In this document: piece by piece, positions 1 to 16,017 of the stretch
How the letters are laid out: each line of letters begins with the position of its first letter
Numbering within the stretch: position 1 is the first letter of the stretch
Assembly: GCF_051014685.1 (NCBI RefSeq)
Contig: NC_135051.1
Location: 8,761,557-8,825,556 of the forward strand
Origin: Ptiloglossa arizonensis
Taxonomy: Eukaryota; Arthropoda; Insecta; Hymenoptera; Colletidae
Length of the DNA stretch: 64,000 nucleotides
Reading direction: 5' to 3'
Notes under the pieces: generated by a model
The model's database searches: none
What the model was told of the DNA's origin: nothing
Seen by the model: the letters and a program-made list of their open reading frames with translations, nothing else
Program-made: the position numbers and the translations under genes

Positions 1-1400
1 AATACTTTATCGAGTATTCGTAATACTTACAAATTGTGGAAATACTAACGTTCGAAGATGCTCTGGGTCGATGGAAAAATCACTCGCGATAGTCAACTAC
101 TTTGAAAACACTTCTATACATTAACCGTCGATCGAACACTTTTCAAACTCGTGTATTCCAAGTGTAAGAAATCGTTATTACGACGTTAATAGATTCGATA
201 CGAAATAAAACGACTTGTTACTCCCGAAAAAGCAAATTTTATCCGGAAAATGATCGATCGTGGCGCGGGAAATCTCATCTCCGAAAATATATTGGCTACA
301 CCGGAAGGAGAATCTCTCGACCAATCAACGTCATGGACGCTCATCAGGCGGGCCCACGATTCTCAACTACATACTACACGAGTCAAATCGAAATCGTTCG
401 AGAGAAGCATAATTGTCTAATTACACGAAAATGTTAGATGATAAAATCTACTTTATTCTTCAATATTTTTTTAAAATTCTATTTACGTTGGATTTTTGAA
501 TAATAATATTACGCGGACGATAGTACCTGTCGAATGTGCACGATCGATGTAGTACTTTTGAAAAAGATCGTTACAACTGCAACAAAATGTAAATTATAAT
601 AAATAAAATGCAGAATGCAAGATGTACAAAGTTTTTTCATCTCGTTTATATTTTTATCCCGTGTCGAACAGTTCTTTATTTTATTACGGTACTTTTAGTT
701 TGAACAGAAGTGAAAAAAAAACGTTCGTATAAACGTACATTAGGAACCGTCTCTATGCGTACCTTATATTGTTTCGTTAAAACCAGAAGCACTTCGTATA
801 TCGAGATTCCGAGTACATTTCCGTGTTATACTCGCGTTTCCGTTTCGAAACAGGTTTCGATGCGTAGATTCGGTAATTGGATCGGTAAGGGAAGGTTGAT
901 AAGCACTGTTATAGAGAGAATCTAGCGGACGGTCGTGTCATCAGCCGCGCAATTCAAATCGTGCGCCAAGGCGAGGCAATAAGGACTTGGTCAGCCGGTG
1001 AATGGTTTGATAACAAGCGCTGGAAGGCAGGCACAGGGGAGACGCATATTCCCCGTCGGTTGGCCGACCATTCAGTGACGCGATTCTTCACTGTCCGGCA
1101 CTGATTTCAATTGGTAAATTGATTTGGGACGATGACGAGAGAGACAAAAGAAGAGAGAAAGACGGCTTACATTGGGCGAGAGAGGTTCGGGGACCATAAT
1201 GTGCAGAAGATGACAAAGAAAGAAGCACACACCAGCAGCGTTACCGGGTGTACCGTCACACAGAGCAGAAAACGATGGCGGTGGCAGTAGCAGTGCCTCT
1301 CTTGCGAACCGTTAATAGGTACTGAACGCTGGTTGAATGCTTAATGCACCGTGCTTCTAGGATTAAATTGACCAATCATTTCCCGCGCGGCAAGGAGCGG
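1..1400. other. AT-rich non-coding stretch
   Basis: I see no supported gene here. The longest open frame (about 71 codons near 710-925) has no recognisable protein character. Simple A/T runs are common, and nothing resembles an RNA gene. Confidence 0.4.
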
Positions 1401-1422
1401 CCAATTACAGCGCTCGTTCGAC

Positions 1423-1459
1423 TATATTAAGCCAATCAAGAACAGTTTATCGCTCAGTC
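1423..1459 (+). promoter_or_regulatory. possible core promoter (TATA box plus initiator)
   Basis: TATATTAA lies at 1423-1430. A TCAGTC initiator-like hexamer follows at 1454-1459, placing the candidate +1 A at 1456, about 33 bp downstream of the TATA box, as expected for insect promoters. Downstream sequence to about 2100 looks like an untranslated leader, with no long open frame. I could not connect it to a coding exon, so the gene it serves is unknown. Both motifs are short and could be chance. Confidence 0.3.
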
Positions 1460-4400
1460 GTCGGTCTGCTGTCGTGCCGCGGGTGTCGTGCGCGTGCGTG
1501 CTTTCTTTTCTAACAATTGTAACTCGTGAAACAAACGCACCGCGTGAGAAGAAGAAGAAAAGGAGAGAATGTTTCTCTGTCACACGAGTCACTCGTAACG
1601 ATGTTCGGCGGTCCTGACGATCTCGTTCAGTGATAAGATCGTGTATCCTATCTACCCGCTTTCCAACGCCGCGGATCGTCGCGTACGTTTGAAATCGCTC
1701 GATTCGACCAGACGAACCGCACCATTTGTTAAATTGAAAGGAATTTGTCGCCGATGAGCTGTTCAACGAATAAGAAAGAGGGAAGAACCATACAAAGGCG
1801 CGAGATAAGGACGTGAAAAAGGTTTAACCGGGAATGCGTTTTCCCCGATACGGTCCACGTTTCGTACGTATAAAATTTATTCATTTTCGTAGTGGCGTAC
1901 TGTATTTCGATCTTCCGAGGTCACGTTTCGTGTGATTGTCTGTGACGTTTCTCTTGTCATCGACTTTTCATTGATCGATCGAGTCTCGACTAAGTTTTAT
2001 CGCTTTTTTTTGGAATCGAGAAAACAGTGGAGTGTTACGGAAAGATTTCAACGATATTTCGACGTCATTGGAAAATCATAAAGAAACAACAGTGATTTCG
2101 AAGAACCAAACGTACCATGTTATTACGTTAATAAGTGCGGAAGAGCGCATCTATGTCCAGTAGTGTTGAATATGTAGAAGTTAAAGGTCGTGAGGTTTTC
2201 TACGATTGTTCGGTCTGGTCCGGTACGTATACACACAATCGAATGGTACATATTGTCTTTACGGACAAGAGTCCAATATCTTTTAGGAATACCATTAAAA
2301 ATACATAAGAGTTGTTCACTCGTAAGATACAATAATTTTCAGCCATGTATTATAGATTCGAATTTCCTAAATAATAGCTCGAGAATAATACCGATAACCC
2401 GTATCCCGTAAACTGATAAAAAACAAAATATTCGCACGCCGTTTAGACATACGGATTGTTTCTATGGTTATGTTTATTTTCTTACGCGAATACGTTCGCA
2501 CGCGTAAAATAGATTTCTGGATTTCTAACCCACCGTCGATAAACCCAATTTGTGTAAGAACAATTACCGATCTCGCAGAAATAAGTCAGCAAATAGTTGA
2601 CAGTACCGAGTTAAAAATCCTGTTTCCATAGCGAATCAAAAACCCGCTGTCGATCTGCCCCGAATACGTTTTCCACGCTCAACTTACGTCTGAAATAAGA
2701 TCGCGTTTGACCGCACATCTAACCCCGCAGTAAAGTATCATTCCAACCTGACACTCGACAAACGTATCAAAGTCTCGAGAAGAGAAGAACATAGAAAACT
2801 TACGATCCGAGTGGCAATCGCGAGAACGATAAACTCTTGAAAACAAACGTCCCGTTGTTTCGATTGCGATCGAGTCGTGACTCGTCCTGTATTTCGGCGC
2901 GAAAAGAAACATTATAATCGGAGACGGACATTTTGTTATTCTGAAAACGTAACGGCACGCGGTGGCGTGGTTCGGCTTTATCTCAGCGACTTTTTGACCC
3001 CGTGCGAACGATAGTGTATGGAAGGCACGAGAGGCAATTGTCGAAGAAAGTCTCTACTACTCGTAGACCCGAAATGATCACTGTAGTCTTCCGAATATCG
3101 GTCCATTAATTTGATAAAAACAAAACGAGATGCAATCTCTTCGAAAACGTAACAATCTTTGTTAAATTCTCGTTTCTCTGTTCACGGTACGTTCTTCGTT
3201 CTTTTCCTCCTTGATGTGCCGTTCTAAATTTCATACGACCGATCGGCGGCGGTGTGACGCAATGTTTGTGCATTAAGTTGTAGCCGCGAACCAGCCACGG
3301 AAAAATCGTAAACTATCTCGATCTTGATTCGAAACTCGCCACTCTTAAAATAGAACGCTTTCTGTCGCAGCACGAACAGAGACCCACCGATAGCTCCCGA
3401 TGCTCCGCGGATTTTTACCAAACAGCGAGGTCCGATTGTTCCAAAGTATATCCGTTTCGAACGCGGCGGGATCGCTTTTTGTCGCTTGGGAACGTCTCTC
3501 CCCCGTCGACTTCTCGGAATTCTTCCTCGGCGCGTTCTGTCATCCACCCACAATTTGCGCATCGTTGCCTAATAAGTTGACGAGCTATTTCGCGAACACC
3601 CAGAGGGAGCCGACATTAACAGAAATTAGCGTTAATTGGTGCACTCCCCCTCTTCCTTTTCCTCTCCCACCCCCACCCTCACCTTCACCCTCTACTCTTC
3701 CCTCTCCTCACTCTTTCTCGACGCCCCTCTTCCATCTTCCCCCTTGACGTCCCCACTCTTGAGCTGTGATCCCTCGCATCTTTCCCTTTTCTGCGATTCT
3801 CTCTTTCCCTCCGTCAATCTCTTGTCGCTTTTACATACTCTGTCCCTTCTTCTATATCTCTTCTCTGTCCGTCTTCTGTTTCATTTACTACCACACCCGT
3901 CCCGCATCGGAACCGAAAGAACGTTCCGCTAAAAGTACGCGCGTGCACTTACAATGTATACAACATGCGCGACAAGAAACGATCGCGCGCGTCCAGCTGA
4001 ACTGCAAAGCCGCTGTAACATCTTTACTGTACAATAATCCTCTTTAGCTTATGCGGCTTTGCATGTTAACGCGACATTCCCAAAGACGCTGCCATCCGTT
4101 CGTTTTGTTTGCAAATACGAAGCTGCGCGATACCGTTTGGATTGTGTCTCAAAGTTCCGGGGAAGAAGTCCGTTCTAAAAAGCCACGCACAGTCTCGTTC
4201 GGTTCGTCGCTCGCACGACCACGTGCACTATGAATACGACGTTTGACGAAACGAGATGCGTTGAACAAGGACGTGTGGCAAAGAAATCAAAGATTCGATT
4301 GAAACTCGCTCCCTGTCTATCTTGTATGCGTGCGCGCGCTAAACTCGACACTATCTCTCTTCGTTTCAGTCTACGAATTCCTCTTCATCCCTTGAAATTC

Positions 4401-5680
4401 TCGACCCCGTGATACGAGTGCTTGCAAACGTACAAACTCCAAGATCGTTCGAGCGATCAATTCTTTTTCTATTTTCCAGCGTAGCGACAAGTGGAATGTA
4501 GTTACGGTCCAACGTTCGTCGCACGGCACCGGCAACAAGGACGGGTGATGTTAATCGAGATTGTCAACTGTAGGCCACAGAATCTTTGGGCACATGTTTG
4601 ATGCATCCGAAGGCATGTGTCTCGAGTACGAAGAATAAAACGTTTGAACGATCCAACAGCACTCAGCGACGAAATCTTCGAGGCAGATGCAACAGGTTTC
4701 AATAGGAGCCGCGGCTGCATCGAGTTCGAAATTTCGCTGAGAGAGACACGGAAGAAGAAGAAAGAACCAAGAGGCTGTGGTAGTGGGCGATTTAATGACT
4801 TCTTGAGGTCGCATCAATGAGTACCACTGTGTGTCATCGCATCATCATAGTGTGTACGATATATACATAGTAGTATACAGTAACGCGTTCGAGCTAATAA
4901 TTGTGACATGTATCTTGCTATCGATACCGGGTTCGTAAAAATTCAATCGTTATTTAGCTAATCATAGCTATCTTCTATGATTCTCAAACCCTTTTTTTTT
5001 TATCTTTCGTTTCGTTGGTTTCTGGAAAAACAGGGAACAAGGTAACGTAAAACGATTCTCTAATTCGAGCAACTCATTATTTCGGGGAAAATTCCCGAAC
5101 CATAGCCCGATTATAAGTAATCCTTATCGCGTAAATAGGCTAACTTAATTGACTTAAGACTTCTATCCGTTTTGTGAAACGATTACAGTGTGCACGCAGT
5201 GAGTGCGTCATACAGTATCTATGGGCAACTGTATTCTTCTGCCGATTATCTAATCTCGCGCTAAATTATAGAGAAGCATGAGCAAGTTATATTAGGAATT
5301 CCCTCGATCTCCTTAATTATCTGTTAATCGCTACATTTGATTGTCTTTCGGTACTTCTAAAAATTAAAAATTTTCGCTTACATGTGAACCAATAAATTTC
5401 ATTGCTAATACAACCTTTGATCTTAACAGGCATAGAGTGTATACATTACCAACAAGGGTCTTTATTGTACCTCAGATAAGAATGGGCCCAGTGTGCCAGC
5501 GCTTAAAATACCAGATCGATACTTCTTCCTTGTAAAGAAAATGTAAAACGGTATCGTGACGATCACGTAAGCCACCGTCTTATATGTCGATGAAATGGAA
5601 CGCGACTTATTTTTATATGTATTTTGCAATGCTATGCAATTTTTGTGTATTATTCGTTGTATTCTGGTCAGCTTTCGCGA
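1460..5680. other. no supported gene; possible untranslated or lncRNA sequence
   Basis: This stretch has many stops in all frames. An acceptor-like TTTTCCAG lies just before 4481, but the sequence after it has no coherent coding frame. Short open frames on either strand (for example 4617-4820 and 5462-5683) match nothing I know. The most distinctive feature is the pyrimidine-rich tract listed separately. Confidence 0.3.
3645..3890. repeat. polypyrimidine (C/T-rich) tract
   Basis: About 245 bases on the plus strand are almost entirely C and T (CTCCC, CCACCCCCACC, CTCTTCC units) with few purines. It reads open in more than one frame only because such sequence lacks stop codons. Low-complexity sequence; its mirror-like polypurine/polypyrimidine character could allow triplex (H-DNA) structure, which is an inference. 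Confidence 0.6.
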
Positions 5681-5687
5681 CAATTAA

Positions 5688-6017
5688 TTAACAGCCATTA
5701 ATTCTGCGCGACTTTTATGTTTTACAGAATTCGAGCATTACGACACGATCAAAGGATTTTACGAGTGGATCAATTTGTTTACGGCGCAGAGAGGGACTCC
5801 ATTAGATCTAGAAATGAATCCTGACCTGTTCTTAAGTACTAGTGCCGCAGGAGTGCAATAGGTTGGATTAGAAATTACCATATCTCCTGCTGCTCAAGTG
5901 CTTATCAATGAGTCGGAACGCAAATCTACCTCCCAAATTACGCATCGATACATTCTACAAATGCCCAAACTGAAAGTGTCCAAGTTGCAGAAATTCAATG
6001 GATTTGACTCGCTAATT
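5688..6017 (+). pseudogene. coding-like remnant interrupted by one in-frame TAG
   Basis: One frame is open from 5688 to the TAG at 5859-5861, then open again in the same frame to the TAA ending at 6020. That is about 57 plus 52 codons with a single stop inside AT-rich DNA, where stops should be frequent. The first part reads like protein (FEHYDTIKGFYEWINLF). The second contains MPKLKVSKLQKFNG, which loosely recalls the 'LPK..LP.F.G' stretch before the Gag-like domain of BEL/Pao elements; that resemblance is weak. An acceptor-like TTTTACAG precedes 5728. It may be a decayed transposon or gene fragment, or a terminal exon ending at the TAG. Family not recognised. Confidence 0.28.
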
Positions 6018-6086
6018 TAACTGTATTGTAATGCTTGTTTTGTAATTGTAATTGAAAATAAATTTGCGTAATAAATGCATATGAGA

Positions 6087-6150
6087 CATGTATGTATGTA
6101 TGTATGTATGTATGTATGTATGTATGTATGTATGTATGTATGTATGTATA
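6087..6150. repeat. TATG tetranucleotide microsatellite
   Basis: About 15 uninterrupted units of the four-base repeat ATGT/TATG, ending about 40 bp from the 3' end of the neighbouring minus-strand tRNA gene. Long pure tetranucleotide runs are typically polymorphic. Confidence 0.95.
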
Positions 6151-6188
6151 TTTTCTTAATCGGAAAAAAATGAAAAAATAATTTTCGT

Positions 6189-6260
6189 TGGAGGAGCTGG
6201 GATTTGAACCCAGGACTTTCAGCATGCGAAGCAGACACTCTACCACTGAGTTACACCCCC
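6189..6260 (-). tRNA. tRNA-Ala (anticodon CGC), copy 1
   Basis: The minus strand folds into a complete 72-nt cloverleaf. The acceptor arm begins GGGGGTG, the D arm is ACTC/GAGT, the anticodon loop TTCGCAT gives CGC, and the T arm is CTGGG-TTCAAAT-CCCAG. The discriminator base is A73. The G3:U70 pair that alanyl-tRNA synthetase recognises is present, which supports Ala identity. Two U-U oppositions weaken it: U6/U67 in the acceptor stem and U29/U41 in the anticodon stem. A T-run for Pol III termination follows downstream (A-run near 6171-6177 on the plus strand). No intron. Confidence 0.88.
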
Positions 6261-6354
6261 TATTGGTATATTTTATGGTCAAATATGTAATAAATAGGTA
6301 GATGAAGGTATAGAATTCTTTTTATAACAAAAAAAAAAGTTAAAATAAATTATT

Positions 6355-6426
6355 TGGAGGAGCTGGGATTTGAACCCAGGACTTTCAGCATGCGAAGCAG
6401 ACACTCTACCACTGAGTTACACCCCC
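6355..6426 (-). tRNA. tRNA-Ala (anticodon CGC), copy 2
   Basis: Identical over all 72 nt to the copy at 6189-6260, including the G3:U70 identity pair and both U-U oppositions (6/67 and 29/41). The flanks differ, so the unit duplicated is close to the tRNA itself, or the two are kept alike by conversion or selection. A long T-run on the minus strand (A-run near 6330-6339) can act as terminator. The copies are in the same orientation, 94 bp apart. Confidence 0.88.
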
Positions 6427-6429
6427 GGT

Positions 6430-7690
6430 TAAATATCTTGCATTTAATCTCTAACATGTTTCGAGTTTGGAACATTTCGATTGTAAATAAAGATTATGAA
6501 AAAGAATACTTTCTTTCCAAATAGATACACCCTATTTTTCTAATTTCTAATATGTTAAAATAAAATTGTTCGTAAGTATTTGGATCTTAATAATAAATTC
6601 TTCATTTGTATGTTTGTGTATAATTTTTAATCGCAGTAGCCAGCAAGTAGAACTTTATTCTTATTTTGTTGATTTTAAGCGCACCATCGACATTAAAACG
6701 TGTTCGTTCTTTATAATAGAATAACGGAAGAGGATAAACTGTAACATTACATATGTTAAACGCACGTTTGTCATATCAAAGTTGACTATAATTTTCGAAA
6801 TTATTCGTCGAAATTAAGTGACGTGTGTATGTAGTTGTATTTCAATAATTAGATAATCGCTAAATGAAACAAGGTGTTCGAAAGTCGCTAGGCTCACCAC
6901 CACTAAAACCATGCAGATTCAAAATGGAAAGGATAAGGTTAATAAATTCAGGTATACACACAATTCGCAACCCTCTAATTGGGGTTAAACATTCTCAACC
7001 TCCATATGTCGTCACAACCTGTACTCGTGAGAGCTGAAAAGATCAGTCCCGGACTAACATAAGGAAAATGTGGATGAATAGCGTCGAATAATTTTTGTTT
7101 TTATTGTTAATCGCAAACCTTACGAAGAACTTGACTGACTAAAACCCGTCTTCTGACTCGATACAACATGCAATTTTTTCCAGGGTCCTTGAAGCATTGT
7201 TTTCGTTTCAGCCCCACTTATCAACCTACTGTTTGAAGTAGTAGAGAGAAACCAAAACATAGGTCAAAGTCAGAACGACGCAGTTACACAAGTAAGTGTT
7301 CTCGGTGTATTCGATACGGTATATACGTGTAATACATGAAAAAGGAATAGATTAGACACAACAGGACGCGAACGTTGAAACTTGCGCGTATAGTCTGGCG
7401 CTTTAGTCGCCTCGCCAATCGTGCAAGTTAGACACTAGAGACAAGTACGGTTCTACCAGGTTCTATTACTGATGTCGCAACAACTCAATCTAACCTCCTG
7501 AAAAAAACTAGCAGCGTCCTACTCGAAGTAACTGTCAGTTCACGGTACGTCATCGTAAAGCGATTCCGTTAAGGTTATTTCGCGCATAACTGATTCATAA
7601 TTAGTTCGTCACTGATAAGGTTCGTTTTTTGTGTGTTAATATTTCATAATCGATTACCTTTGGTTTTGTTTAACTGTTTCGCATTTTCAG
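6430..7690. other. intergenic and likely Medea 5' untranslated region
   Basis: AT-rich with no coding frame of note. A consensus donor GTAAGT follows ACACAA at 7292, and acceptor-like TTTTCAG precedes 7691. The Medea leader may therefore be spliced here, with a 5' exon ending near 7291. No clear TATA box. Confidence 0.3.
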
Positions 7691-7710
7691 CGAATCCACG
7701 TCCACGACAC

Positions 7711-11246
<3,536 letters not shown>

Positions 11247-14200
11247 TTTTATTTAATTTTGGATAATACATATGACACAAAAAAGACATCAGATTGCTAC
11301 AAACTTCTGCATCAAGTGTGCAAAATGTATAAAATGCATACATATACGGTACTATGTGGTATTGTTAAAGATTTTGGGGGAAAATCAGCAAAAGATGTTG
11401 ATTCGAATGAGAACAGTGCGAATTTTAAATCCAAAAGAAAACATTGGTTCGCATTGCTTGGGATTTTCAATGAAATTTTTTATATATTTTCCACACATGA
11501 TTGGCCGCGTTGGATGAAATGTGTGCCACGGCCTTGCATTACCGTCAACGTACAAACGTTATGCAAAGGAAATATTATTTTTCTTTATGAAAAGTTATTT
11601 TTTAAGAAGAACGGAGTGCATCTAAAAGAAGAAGAAAAGGTAGGATGAAAGACTTCTATTTTAATAGGCAGTCGGTGTCCGATTAAAGAAAAAAAAAAAA
11701 ATACATTTTCCATGGCATGGCCTGGTGAACTCAGCAAAATGCGTGAGTAAAACGTGATACTTTCGGAAACGTTAATAGTCATAATCTCGTTTTTTGAGAT
11801 TAGCTTTGTAAGATAGCTTAACTGACATACATCCTACTTAAAAAAACAATGACAAATTTTAAGCTCAATGTTTATGTTGAATATAACAAACAATGAAAAA
11901 ATCGATTGTAAATGTGTGCACAGTAAGAAGGTTTTCTAAAAGTGCAATGTGTTTCAAAGTACTGTCGGATAACTGCTTTAGTACGTAGATGTATCACAAT
12001 AAATATTATATAAGCCATTCTATAACTGTGTAGTATCAAAAAAGGAAAATATTGGTAGTGTACAGTCGAGCGAAAAATCCAATAAGACATTTGTGCATAG
12101 TTAAATATTAATGGAAACAACATCACTGAGAAAAGTATATAATGTATTAGAGAATTGTATGTTTATTCTACCTGTGTTAGTTGTACTGGCAGTAGTTTGG
12201 TACTATGCTGTTAGAATAACCTTCTGTATTGTCGTCTATTTTATAATTTACAACCAAAAAATATCACTACACAAATACCTGTAATGTCTGGTTAATAATG
12301 ATGTTTCATGTCTTGTTTTCTTTTTTTTTTTCTTAACCATTACTTTTTTTCAAAGAACATGAATTAATTCTGTAGTTAGTATTACCATAATAATTATTAG
12401 CATAGTTGTTGGAGACGAGACAAATCTGCAAGCGTTTGAAACGTGATACGATTTTGTATTTGAAAAATCAAGCAAGAACCGCTCATGTTTTTATCGTCTT
12501 AGCTCAAGATCAATTGTCTTTCCTCTAATCAACCATCGATATTACTACTATTACCATGTAGTACTTGTTGAATAATTATACTTACTGTTTACCAACCATT
12601 TTATTATTCTATATTTGATAATATTATCATACAAAGAAAAAATTGACCAAATTTGATACCTATTCGTATATACATATATGTATGCATATGTATATGTACG
12701 CAACAGACATTATCTTGTCTTGATTTATTGTAGATAAAGAGAAGAGTTTCCTGCTTGTTTTTACTAATTGATGCACACTATAATATTCTAAATTCTTGCT
12801 TCTTTGTTGTAATCGAGTAAAGATTATTTAGCTGTTTGTGTTCACGTTGTTCTTACATTTCTTTATACTATTCCTAATCACGATAAGTTTCATCGACACA
12901 AAGGCGAGTGAAATTTTGTATATATAAGCATGCCTATCAGCATTGTACTACAAGTAAAGAACGAGTTAGCCTCGATTAAGCAAACATTCAGTTATCGTCA
13001 GATGCTTTGTTCTTCTTGCTGCGTAAAGTTATGTATCATCTTGCAAGAAAAACCTGATCTAAAAGAAGTCTGTTGGCACCATTAAAAAGACACAGTCTAA
13101 GAGAAAAATGGAGAGACAAAATGAAAAATAAGGAGAAGTTCTATAGTAAAAGTAACAAAAGGATGTGCATTTTTTAACGAACGACAAAACGAAGAGTAAT
13201 GTTATTGACTAAATGAAATTTTACCACAATTGTATTTTAACGATGAAATGCATGGAACGTTAATTCCATGGATTTTCTGTCCGTACCAAACAAAGGATAT
13301 AGAGCTTACGTAAATAAAAGGGAAGAAATCGCGTTTAAGCATACCACCAAGTTCGCTTTAGAAACACATGTGCCATCATTTTCATACATACTGTACACAA
13401 AATAACGAACAAGTATAAGATTTTCTATGAATCCTATTTTTTACCAAACTCATGAACCGCGGATGCAACACATGTTTAAATTGTGATGCCTCGATACGTC
13501 CTAAATCCATAGATTTTACGAGATCCAGAAAAAGAAGTTTGTATATCTACATTAAGCTAAATGAAATGTATGCGAGATCGTGATGTGCATTGCAAAAATT
13601 TGTGCGTTAAAGCCAATTGTAGCGTTCACGAATAGACTTGATCCACACATACAACACAAACAATACAATACAATACAACACGTACATACATATACGTATG
13701 AAATAAGAAAAAACTCGATACACGAAGTACGTATAATCCAAAGCTCCGAAATTTGACAAGAGAAATTATTCTGCAAACGTGTTCATGCGATATTTTATCG
13801 ATGCCTCCGAACAATAGTTTCGTACATATATTACAACCGATATCAAAGTGCAATAGCCCTGTCTCATGTCAAAGATATCATAGCTGATAGTTGTAAATGA
13901 AATGCCTATGTAACTTACGTTAACGATTAAAAAATGATAACGGTAATTTATTAAGGGATACTATACTCTAATTCTTTTTTTTTCACTTTTACCAAGATAG
14001 TCTACGCAGTATAACTTGCTATTTAAGGATTTTACCAATTTTCTTAATGTCACAGTCAATGACGAAGCCTATACTTTTATCGTTTAATATTCACTAGATA
14101 ATTTGATCTTTTGAACCGAATAAGAATCGTGCGACTATTTATCGAGATTAATTTTACTTAAATTTTAGACATAGCGATCTATTCTAGTACGAGGCTTCGT

Positions 14201-15100
14201 CGTTAATTACAGATCTTGAGATTCAAAGACTTGTTCTTAAACCTTAGGGACATATACACAAGTACGTACAATAAATATCAGAGTAGAATTATACGTTTAT
14301 CATTATTATTTGTAAAGATAAAGATTAAAGAATTACCTGTAAAGTAATATATTAATAGATTTTTTTATCAAGCTTTACAGACGCGACTTGAACATAAATT
14401 GTTTCATAGCATATAAATCTGTTCACGTGTCTGGAACATCAAGTCTTTTGAAATTCGATCGAAAAACAACAATTTAATTGTCATTGTCATCTTTTCTTTT
14501 GAACAAATTGTGTATATTTAAACCAAAGATATTTCGACGATACGATTACATCACGATACATTACGGATATGTACGAAATGTAAAAGTAATTATTCATAAC
14601 AATTATGTCGCATACATAATGCAAGTAGAGTCACGTACGAAGATTTTTTAATCGTGCATTCGAACACAATCTTATTCAGGCATAGATTTTCACAGTGTGA
14701 AAATGTTTTGAAGTTACAATGTTTCAGCGAATACTACAGAAGTAAAAATCGTACGAATTCAGAACGAATACCTGTGATTATCGTTGATACAGGTAAATTA
14801 TACACGATTTCTACTCGTAAGAGATTTCCGCACGTTTGTAAAACTGTACGACGATAATGCATTATTGGGTCGTTGAAATAAAATTTCTCTACATACGTGC
14901 TGTGTGTAAACCGTAACAATATGGTTAAACAGGCTATGAAATTAGGAATAGTCGATACAATGCCTGTGCACCATGTTGTAAAGCACATACGATAACAAAA
15001 CCCGAATGGATGTGTTTATAAACTTTTTGTTATTGTATATTATAAATACATTATATTATATACGATCATTTTCAATAAACATATTCTGTGAATTAGAAAT
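11247..15100 (+). other. Medea 3' untranslated region and AT-rich intergenic DNA
   Basis: No coding frame is supported. Several AATAAA hexamers on the plus strand (one at 11998-12003, another near 14270) could end Medea transcripts, so the 3'UTR may be anywhere from about 0.8 to 3 kb. The sequence is rich in TATATA and ATTTA-like motifs. Confidence 0.4.
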
Positions 15101-15116
15101 ATTTACCAATTTAAAT

Positions 15117-15122
15117 TTTATT
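15117..15122 (-). terminator. polyadenylation signal of mRpS26
   Basis: The minus strand reads AATAAA about 80 nt after the mRpS26 stop codon. A second AATAAA overlaps the stop codon itself (15200-15205). Confidence 0.45.
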
Positions 15123-15203
15123 ATGAAAAAGTAACAGTCCAAATACGATTTGTACTCTTGCATTTATTAAAAAAAGAAAACTACTTTGGATATAAGTAAT
15201 TTA

Positions 15204-16017
15204 TTATAAAACTGGCACAGTCTCTTTAGCATCTTCCATAGTCTTTTCTGAATCTGATACAGTTTTAGATTCTGGATAAAAATTACCCTGCAGATCGATC
15301 GCGATATTATGATCTACGATAATGTCGAACATATTGTTAATAGCTTCGTCTATATTAGCTGCTGTAATAAACGTTTTAGATTGTTCTTTCACTTGTTTGA
15401 TTTTTAAGTCGATCATGGCATTTATCTCCTGGTTTCTTTGTTGTTTTGCCTCTACTTTCTTCAAAATTTGGATTTGGCGTGCTTCATTTTCTTGCATCAA
15501 CCGTTCTTCTCGTTCAGTAGCTATTAGTTGATTCCATGTTTGGTTTTTTTGGCAACACTCCAGAAAATGTTGTTCCTCTAAGTCTTTGACCATGTCAAAA
15601 GATTGTAGTTCTTTATTAGCTTCTTCCTTGCTGATTATATAAAATCTGACACGTGAGAATACTGTGTTACTTTTGACGTTACGATTTCGTGGTCGTACGA
15701 GTATTAAATTATAAGATTAAGTTAATAACATACCTCAAAGAGTTCATATAGGTTTTGTAATTATTATTTATACGTCGAAGTTCGAGGATTTCTTCCTCAG
15801 GTAGAACCGGTCTTTTCGGTACTCTAAACAGTTTCGTTTTAGCCGTGGGTAACCAAATTGGCTTTCTTTTCCATCGTACAAATTGAATACAAAGTCCATT
15901 TAATACGAAACGATCAAAACTATTTACATTTCGTATCATTAACGCACTCGTACTCGTTATCATTGATATTCCTATCATTGTTCCTAATTTATGTAACAAT
16001 TTATCCTTTTTAAACAA
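15204..16017 (-). CDS. mRpS26: mitochondrial small ribosomal subunit protein mS26
   Basis: Structural protein of the mitochondrial 28S ribosomal subunit. Two exons on the minus strand: 16017-15734 (94 codons plus 2 nt, ending in donor GTATGT) and 15645-15204. They join to 241 residues, close to family size. Family marks are the basic N-terminal segment with RWKRKPIWLPTAKTKLFRVPK, a Tyr-containing helix before the splice, then a long charged coiled-coil helix (TEREERLMQENEARQIQ) and a C-terminal segment like human MRPS26 (KTFITAANIDEAINNMF against KNFITRENLEARVEAAL). The N terminus is probably the mitochondrial import signal. A second acceptor 15 nt downstream (exon from 15630) is also in phase; the upstream one was preferred because it keeps FYIIS, similar to FVS in human. 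Convergent with Medea. Confidence 0.82.

Noticed and set aside
3400..4047. Overlapping Pro/Ser/Leu-rich frames
   Set aside because: They translate the polypyrimidine tract, which is open simply because it lacks stop codons.
5995..6282. Minus-strand frame with Tyr-Ile-His-Thr repeats
   Set aside because: It is the translation of the TATG microsatellite and a tRNA gene.
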